Shown in pieces: positions 59,363 to 64,000 of a stretch of DNA of 64,000 nucleotides. The first letter of the stretch is position 1, and each line of letters begins with the position of its first letter. The stretch is taken from positions 1,054,001 to 1,118,000 of the forward strand of contig NZ_CP149514.1 of the NCBI RefSeq assembly GCF_045291545.1. Reading direction: 5' to 3'. The stretch is from Gallaecimonas sp045291545 (GTDB lineage Bacteria > Pseudomonadota > Gammaproteobacteria > Enterobacterales > Gallaecimonadaceae). The position numbers and the translations under genes are program-made. The notes beneath the pieces were generated by a model, which had not been told where the DNA came from, made no database searches, and saw nothing but the letters and a program-made list of their open reading frames with translations.

Positions 59363-59631
59363 CTTTGTTTGCCCCTGCCGGCATCCCTGCCGGCAGTCAG
59401 CCTTTCCCGTCTTGTTCTATGCAGCGCTTAATTACGCCCGGATGAGTGTTACGAGCCTCAGCCCGGTGGTTGTGAAATTTAATTTTCTGTTTTTATTCAA
59501 CCGCCTGGATAAAAAATAGCCTTTTTTTGTGATGATAATTAAGTGCCTGCTCATCAAGCGGCTGTCAGTGTTCTACACTTAGCCGGCGTCAAAAAAATGA
59601 CAGTTGATGTGCGCACCTAAGGCAGTAATAG
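59363..59631 (+). other. AT-rich leader of the VpsR-like regulator gene
   Basis: Gene-free DNA from the tRNA terminator to the regulator ATG. The middle part is AT-rich, and a short palindrome (59567-59579) lies about 52 bases before the start. No sigma-54 GG/GC element was found. A promoter must lie here but cannot be placed with confidence. Confidence 0.5.
59567..59579. promoter_or_regulatory. 13-base palindrome upstream of the VpsR-like gene
   Basis: AGTGT-TCT-ACACT, a perfect five-base inverted repeat. It could be an operator for autoregulation; no second copy was found near the downstream operon within the window. Confidence 0.3.
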
Positions 59632-60906
59632 ATGAAGACCGAACAAAAAAAATGTCGTGTGTTCGACCCTGACGGTCATCTAAAAAGCATTACGCAATAC
59701 CTTGCTGCAGAGGGCTGGCACTTTACGGAAGAAGATGATGATGACACGGTTGTTGGCCTGGCTGATGTAGCGGCCGTCTATAAACAGGCAAAAGCATTAC
59801 CACCGATCCCCTGGGTTGGTGTGCTTGACCGCGAACACCTCAATGACCCGGAACTGGTGCAGTTTGTGCTGCACTGCTTTGTCGATTTTCACACCTACCC
59901 AATTGACTATACGCGGCTCAGTCATGGCCTTGGCCACCTGGTTGGCTTGCGTATTCTCAGCGTGCGGCTGCGTAACAGCACCGATTACGGTCAGGGGCTG
60001 GTGGGCGAGCACCCTTCGATGCGATTGGTGACGGAACGTATCGCCAAGTTTGCCCGTACCGACCACACGGTGCTGATTGAAGGGGAAAGTGGCACCGGTA
60101 AGGAAGTGGTGGCCAGAGCCATTCATGATCAATCAGCCCGAGCTGATGGCCCCTGGGTAGCGGTCAATTGCGCGGCATTACCCGAAAACCTGATCCATGC
60201 CGAGCTGTTTGGCGCCACGAAAGGCGCTTATACCAGTGCTGACAACAGTCGGGCGGGCAAGTTTGAGGCGGCCAATGGCGGTACGCTGTTTCTGGATGAA
60301 GTCGGGGACATGCCATTGTCGGTTCAGGCCAGCTTGTTACGGGCGCTGGAAGAAAAAACCATCAGTCGGCTCGGTTGTAATAAAGAGATCAAGCTGGATG
60401 TACGTATTGTCGCGGCAACCAATGCCAAGCTGGAGGGAGCCGTGCAGCGGGGCCAGTTCCGCTCGGATCTGTTCTATCGGCTCTGCGCCCTGCGAATCGA
60501 TATGCCACCGCTGCGTGAACGAGGCCGCGATATTTTGCTGCTGGCTGATACCTTCCTAGCCCGTTTGGCTGAGGCGCAGGGGCACAAGGGTAAACGGCTT
60601 ACCACCCAGGCGCGCTGGGCGCTACTGGAGTACAGCTGGCCGGGCAATGTGCGGGAGCTGAAAAACCGGGTGACCCAGGGCTTTGTGATGAGTGAAGGCG
60701 ATCTCATCGACAGTGTCGACATGGGTTTTTACGGTGGTGAGTCAACGGCTATGCCGTCGCTCAATGATGTGCGTGACGAAGCCGAACAGCATTACCTGGA
60801 ACGCCTGATCACGGTCACTAACCGTAATATCAGCCAGGCGTCAGAACAGGCTGGCATTTCCCGGGTACAGCTCTACCGGTTAATGAACAAACACGGTTTT
60901 GCCTGA
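59632..60906 (+). CDS. VpsR-like enhancer-binding regulator with non-canonical GAFTGA loop
   Basis: A 424-residue regulator. The N-terminal domain (about residues 8-110; WVGVLDREHLNDPELVQFVL and FVDFHTYPI) resembles that of Vibrio VpsR and lacks a recognisable phospho-acceptor receiver. The AAA+ domain has Walker A GESGTGKE (151-158) and Walker B GGTLFLDEVGD near 217. The sigma-54 contact loop reads GAYTSA (198-203) instead of GAFTGA. A Fis-type helix-turn-helix ends the protein (ISRVQLYRLMNKHGF). V. cholerae VpsR lacks the loop, works with sigma-70 and responds to c-di-GMP. The gene is convergent, 3 bases from the Fap-like operon end, making it the likely regulator of it. Confidence 0.85.
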   Translation: MKTEQKKCRVFDPDGHLKSITQYLAAEGWHFTEEDDDDTVVGLADVAAVYKQAKALPPIPWVGVLDREHLNDPELVQFVLHCFVDFHTYPIDYTRLSHGLGHLVGLRILSVRLRNSTDYGQGLVGEHPSMRLVTERIAKFARTDHTVLIEGESGTGKEVVARAIHDQSARADGPWVAVNCAALPENLIHAELFGATKGAYTSADNSRAGKFEAANGGTLFLDEVGDMPLSVQASLLRALEEKTISRLGCNKEIKLDVRIVAATNAKLEGAVQRGQFRSDLFYRLCALRIDMPPLRERGRDILLLADTFLARLAEAQGHKGKRLTTQARWALLEYSWPGNVRELKNRVTQGFVMSEGDLIDSVDMGFYGGESTAMPSLNDVRDEAEQHYLERLITVTNRNISQASEQAGISRVQLYRLMNKHGFA

Positions 60907-60909
60907 GGC

Positions 60910-62130
60910 TTAAAAACCGATGGGCACCCGTAAAGACAATACGGCATCCGGGGAGTCTTCAGTCAGGCCGATCCCCAGTGAATAAAGATAACTGAGGCTG
61001 TTGTCGCCGGTGTAAGACAGGTTCAGGTTCAAACGGGAGGCGTTGACTTGTGAACCCACCAGGTACTGGTAGTCGCCGCCGTCTTCACGGATCCGGCTGC
61101 GCTTGGAAATCAGGGTGCTGTAGCCAAGCCCGAGGCTCATGCGGTTATTAAGGGCAAAAGCGGTGCCTAGGTAAATATCATAGCTGTCACCCAGATCCAC
61201 ACGGGCCGGCTGTAGCTGGTTTTCCGTTGAGGAAATATCGTCAAAGTGGGCCGAGCGGTTAAAGGTGTAATTTACCCCAGCATAAAGTACGGCCGGGTCA
61301 ACGCTCTTGGCTACCGACAAACCCACTGTGCCGGACCAGATGCCGTTACCGGTGGGTAACTGTGACGGCACGTTGAGGTTACCTGACGAATCGGCCACTT
61401 CCTCTGTTTTGATGCCATAAGGGGCGCGGCCACTGGGGCCTTTTATTCTCAGGCTGGTGACAATATCCGGCCAGATCTGATCTTCTTTTACCCAGCGGTA
61501 ACTGAGCCCAAGGCTCATGTCGCCGACATGGCCACTTTCAAAAATGTTGGCTTCTGACAGTGACGTTGAGGCGCCCCCGGCCCCGCCGCTTTGAAAACGG
61601 GTGTGCCGGTAGAGGTAGGGCAGGTTCAGGTCAACCTGCCAGTCACCAAAGGCATAGCGGGTTGCCAGGTTAAAGGTCCAGACTTCTGAGCGGATTTTAT
61701 CGACGTTAATCTGCCCGAGAAAGATCGAGTCCAGAGCCAAAAAGCCGTTCAGCACTAATTGGTTGGATGATGTTTGGCTGTAGGTGATGGACGGCTCGAT
61801 AGTGAGCCGGTTGCTGCCAAAAAACTGTGTGGCGTTCTCATAAAGTACATCGCGCTCGTCGCTCGATTGCGGTTTTTCTCCTAGCTCGTCGCTTGCCTGG
61901 GCCGTTTTTTTACGGTCGTTCTTTTTATCAATGTCGGCGATTTGCTTTTGCTGATCGATACGCTGTTTGAGCAGGATGATTTGTTTTCGTTGCAGCTCAT
62001 TTTGTTTCATTAATTCCTGCAGTTGCTGCTCCAGCGCCTGCATATCAGTAGGCTCAGCAGTGGACTGTGCCGCCAAAACAGCCGGGCAGAACAGGGCTAA
62101 ACCGGTAAAAGCGGCGTGTTTTGGCGTCAT
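60910..62130 (-). CDS. FapF-like outer-membrane channel
   Basis: A 406-residue outer-membrane protein. After a signal peptide comes a coiled-coil segment (MQALEQQLQELMKQNELQ and onward, about residues 23-65), then a short polar linker. A beta-barrel domain rich in alternating aromatic/hydrophobic residues follows, ending in the barrel-type C-terminus (LSLRVPIGF). Periplasmic coiled coil plus barrel is the design of FapF, the trimeric secretion channel for functional amyloid subunits. Gene order relative to the C39 peptidase and Gly/Asn-rich subunit also fits. The ATG at 62130 is best spaced from AAAAGGG. Last gene of the leftward operon. Confidence 0.75.
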   Translation of the reverse strand: MTPKHAAFTGLALFCPAVLAAQSTAEPTDMQALEQQLQELMKQNELQRKQIILLKQRIDQQKQIADIDKKNDRKKTAQASDELGEKPQSSDERDVLYENATQFFGSNRLTIEPSITYSQTSSNQLVLNGFLALDSIFLGQINVDKIRSEVWTFNLATRYAFGDWQVDLNLPYLYRHTRFQSGGAGGASTSLSEANIFESGHVGDMSLGLSYRWVKEDQIWPDIVTSLRIKGPSGRAPYGIKTEEVADSSGNLNVPSQLPTGNGIWSGTVGLSVAKSVDPAVLYAGVNYTFNRSAHFDDISSTENQLQPARVDLGDSYDIYLGTAFALNNRMSLGLGYSTLISKRSRIREDGGDYQYLVGSQVNASRLNLNLSYTGDNSLSYLYSLGIGLTEDSPDAVLSLRVPIGF

Positions 62131-62182
62131 TGTCATCCCTTTTTTTATCAATATCAGCGACTTGACTAGGTATGGGTGAGGA

Positions 62183-62854
62183 TCAGATCCCTGTCAAGAG
62201 ATCCAGCTGTGCCAACACCTGTGAAGCATTGAAGGTGCTGCTGGCGGTGGTGATTTCCATCTGCAGGTTATTAATGGCGGCCAGGCCAGAGCCGTGGCTG
62301 TTAATTTCCTGATAGACCCCCTGCGGGCCAATTCCCTGCATTGCGTAGTTGCCATCAGCGGTAAAAATGCCAACCAGCACGCCTTGGTTGCCGGTGTGAA
62401 TATAGGTGCTGGCATTACCTTGCTGGCCGGCCATTTTCTGCCCGGGCAACGTGTTACTGCCATTACCCTTATCTGCGCTGGCCGATACCGACAGATCCAG
62501 ACGGTTGTGCATGTCATTGGCGTTACCGCTAAGCACTATTACCTGGGTCAGGCCATCATTGTTTTGCGCCAGGCTGGCCGGGGCGTTGGCATTGGTGGCG
62601 TACAGTGAAAAGGTTGAGTGCAGGGTAACGTTAAACTGGCCACTTTGATTGAGGCTGATGTCTACACCGCTGCGGTGCAGTTGGCCGCTCACGTCACGCC
62701 ATTGGGTGTCCATGGCGATACCAAAATACACCACAGCGCCGGGAGCAACATATTTGCCGCGCATTTGTTCCAGTTGTTGGTCACTGACTTCGGTGAAAGC
62801 CGCCTGGCTTGCAAAGCTCAGTGCCAGTGTGGAAACGAGCATACAAATCTTCAT
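62183..62854 (-). CDS. Secreted accessory protein in the FapE position
   Basis: A 223-residue protein with a signal peptide (MKICMLVSTLALSFASQA) and then DQQLEQMRGKYVAPGAVVYFGI, a motif I associate with secreted proteins of amyloid/adhesin operons. The middle is Ser/Asn/Gly/Gln-rich with alternating beta-like segments (LSVSASADKGNGSN). No cysteines occur in the mature protein. By position it corresponds to fapE, an accessory component of the extracellular fibre; sequence evidence for that identity is weak. The ATG follows AGGAG at eight bases. It is 11 bases downstream of the C39 gene. Confidence 0.65.
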   Translation of the reverse strand: MKICMLVSTLALSFASQAAFTEVSDQQLEQMRGKYVAPGAVVYFGIAMDTQWRDVSGQLHRSGVDISLNQSGQFNVTLHSTFSLYATNANAPASLAQNNDGLTQVIVLSGNANDMHNRLDLSVSASADKGNGSNTLPGQKMAGQQGNASTYIHTGNQGVLVGIFTADGNYAMQGIGPQGVYQEINSHGSGLAAINNLQMEITTASSTFNASQVLAQLDLLTGI

Positions 62855-62865
62855 CGTCACGTCTC

Positions 62866-63546
62866 CTAAAATAGATCGCTTTGGGTAAAGCCAAACTCCA
62901 TCAGCTCGTGATCACTGATCAAGCGCTGCTGTTGGTGTTTGTTGGCCAGAGTGAGTGGTCCGGCTCGGGTGACCAGCGGGTTATTGCGGTCATAGCCGGG
63001 GCCGATAATGCCAAGTACAAAGCCGTTCCAGGCTTTGGCAAAGGTAGGGAAAGTCAAAGTCATATTGCCGCGGGCCGGATCACCAATGTAAACCCGGTCC
63101 CCTTCAATGCGTTGCAATACGACGAAGTGTTTGTAGTTGTTGATGTCTAACAATACGATAGTTGGAATTTTTATTTTTTTCAGTGTGTTAACGTCCACTT
63201 TATAGCCTCTGGCGCGTAGCCCCAGACGCTTGACATAGTGCTTCATGTCGAGCATCGAGAAGCCTTTTTCGATCACCAGCTCCAGATCAGCGTCCAAGAG
63301 CATGCCGCTGATCACATCATATTCGTTGACGGGCCAGTCATAGGCCTGAGACAAAATGGTTGCTACCGCGGCGGCGCCACAGGAAAAGTCGGTTTTTTGC
63401 TTGACTAGGTACTGAAAACGCTGGGCGGTCAGTGACGTCATACCGGCCATTTGCCGGTAGGGCTCACGGATATCCGGCGTTGCCACGGTCATTTCGTGGC
63501 TGGGCCAGGTGGTCATTGCGGAAAAAAACAGGGCACTGAGTATCAT
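62866..63546 (-). CDS. FapD-like C39 cysteine peptidase
   Basis: A 226-residue C39-family peptidase without ABC transporter domains. A short hydrophobic N-terminus is followed by the catalytic triad: Cys56 in TDFSCGAAAVATIL, His140 in YKHFVVL and Asp156 in IGDPARG. FapD, the only stand-alone C39 protein of Fap operons, is required for amyloid secretion. The gene lies between the amyloid-like subunit and the accessory protein, as fapD does. The start at 63546 directly follows a terminator T-run and lacks a ribosome site. A GTG about 27 bases upstream with GGAG before it, or a downstream ATG, are alternatives. Confidence 0.8.
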   Translation of the reverse strand: MILSALFFSAMTTWPSHEMTVATPDIREPYRQMAGMTSLTAQRFQYLVKQKTDFSCGAAAVATILSQAYDWPVNEYDVISGMLLDADLELVIEKGFSMLDMKHYVKRLGLRARGYKVDVNTLKKIKIPTIVLLDINNYKHFVVLQRIEGDRVYIGDPARGNMTLTFPTFAKAWNGFVLGIIGPGYDRNNPLVTRAGPLTLANKHQQQRLISDHELMEFGFTQSDLF

Positions 63547-63575
63547 AAAAAAAAGCGGTGGGGTTGCCCCCACCG
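63547..63575 (-). terminator. Intrinsic terminator between amyloid-like subunit and C39 gene
   Basis: On the minus strand, CGGTGGGG pairs perfectly with CCCCACCG around a four-base loop and is followed by eight T, ending at the ATG of the C39 gene. It lies 8 bases after the stop of the subunit gene. Partial read-through would give an excess of subunit mRNA over export-gene mRNA. Confidence 0.8.
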
Positions 63576-63583
63576 GCTCCAGG

Positions 63584-64000
63584 TTATTCACCGCCGTTAC
63601 CGTTACCACCACCATTGCCGTTACCGTTTCCGTTGCTGCAGGTGTTGCAGGAACTGGAAATGGCCAGGCCGTTGTACTGCTGGTTACCGGTGCCGGAGGC
63701 AATGTTGACGCCGATGTTGCCGGTCACGTCAGTCAGCGCGTTGCTGAGGCTGGCGATGTTTTGTACCGGGTTGTCGAAGCCAACCAGTACCGGGATTGAA
63801 GCGTAGCCAACGGCAGTACCACTGAGGGTGATGTCGCCTGCTTCATTAAAGTGCAGAGCACCGCCATCCTGGTTGCTGTCGATGGCGCCTTGAGCCTGGC
63901 TGTCAAGGTCAACATGACCCAGCAGGCCGCCGTTCGGGTGGCCGTCACCATCCCAGATATCCGGGTAGAGGTCACCTTGCTGATCAGATGAGCCGTTGTA
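63584..64000 (-). CDS. FapC/FapB-like amyloid subunit, C-terminal 138 residues (partial)
   Basis: The gene enters from the right edge in frame and stops at 63584. The sequence is rich in Gly, Asn, Gln, Ser, Asp and Ala, with the repeat-like unit TGNIGVNIASGTGNQQYN near the end, close in wording to the amyloid repeats of FapB/FapC. A CNTC (CxxC) motif follows about 20 residues before the C-terminus, another shared feature of FapB/C. It ends in a Gly-Asn run (GNGNGNGGGNGNGGE). An upstream stretch (DGDGHPNGGLLGHVDLDSQ) is more soluble-looking, so this may be a larger subunit than Pseudomonas FapC. Its terminator and the C39 gene follow. Confidence 0.7.
   Translation of the reverse strand, partial: YNGSSDQQGDLYPDIWDGDGHPNGGLLGHVDLDSQAQGAIDSNQDGGALHFNEAGDITLSGTAVGYASIPVLVGFDNPVQNIASLSNALTDVTGNIGVNIASGTGNQQYNGLAISSSCNTCSNGNGNGNGGGNGNGGE

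Overview
The window looks like chromosomal DNA from an aquatic, free-living gammaproteobacterium. glnS, rnb, zur, ybjD/ycaQ-type proteins, PBP4 and NorM all resemble E. coli or Shewanella/Vibrio versions. Base composition is moderately GC-rich except for one AT-rich island. I infer something near the alteromonads/Gallaecimonas but cannot name the species from sequence alone.

Layout. 1-5.2 kb: a leftward run (YcaQ DNA glycosylase, ICMT-like methyltransferase, MFS, DUF4870), small genes, and nagA divergent from glnS. 5.2-16.4 kb: housekeeping and stress genes, an Xre/RES toxin-antitoxin pair, RraA, a radical SAM enzyme, a periplasmic-type ATP-dependent DNA ligase, a cold-shock protein, and a COG0523 metallochaperone operon next to zur. 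16.4-25.3 kb: an Aer-like chemoreceptor, two tandem lipoprotein M3 peptidases, three tRNA-Val genes and a secreted subtilase. 25-38.7 kb: lipoprotein, MATE pump, PBP4, riboflavin synthase, a frameshifted oxidoreductase, acetyltransferases, several uncharacterised small genes and RhlE.

39.5-46.5 kb is foreign. Two inverted copies of an IS5-family element (1047 and 1042 bp, each with a broken transposase) flank about 5 kb of AT-rich DNA. This encodes an HlyD/CvaA-type adaptor, two double-glycine-leader peptides (60 and 57 aa), a CPBP membrane protease and a C39-peptidase ABC exporter. The set is a self-contained class II microcin/bacteriocin cassette, possibly two-peptide, lacking only the TolC-type outer-membrane channel.

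46.8-59.3 kb: RNase II, a thiosulfate dehydrogenase pair (TsdB/TsdA) with a DsrE protein, a GNAT-nitrilase fusion, a chemoreceptor, a YbjD-family OLD nuclease with altered ATPase motifs, a Bcr/CflA pump and tRNA-fMet. 59.6-64 kb: a VpsR-like enhancer-binding protein converges on a leftward operon that matches the fapC-D-E-F order of Pseudomonas functional amyloid. It holds a Gly/Asn-rich subunit with a CxxC near its C-terminus (cut by the window edge), a C39 peptidase, a secreted accessory protein and a coiled-coil/beta-barrel outer-membrane protein. An intrinsic terminator separates the amyloid subunit from its export genes.

The two most interesting systems both couple a secreted structural peptide to a C39 peptidase: the IS-flanked microcin island and the Fap-like amyloid operon. 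In both, a hairpin lies between the subunit gene and downstream export genes, which would allow unequal expression.
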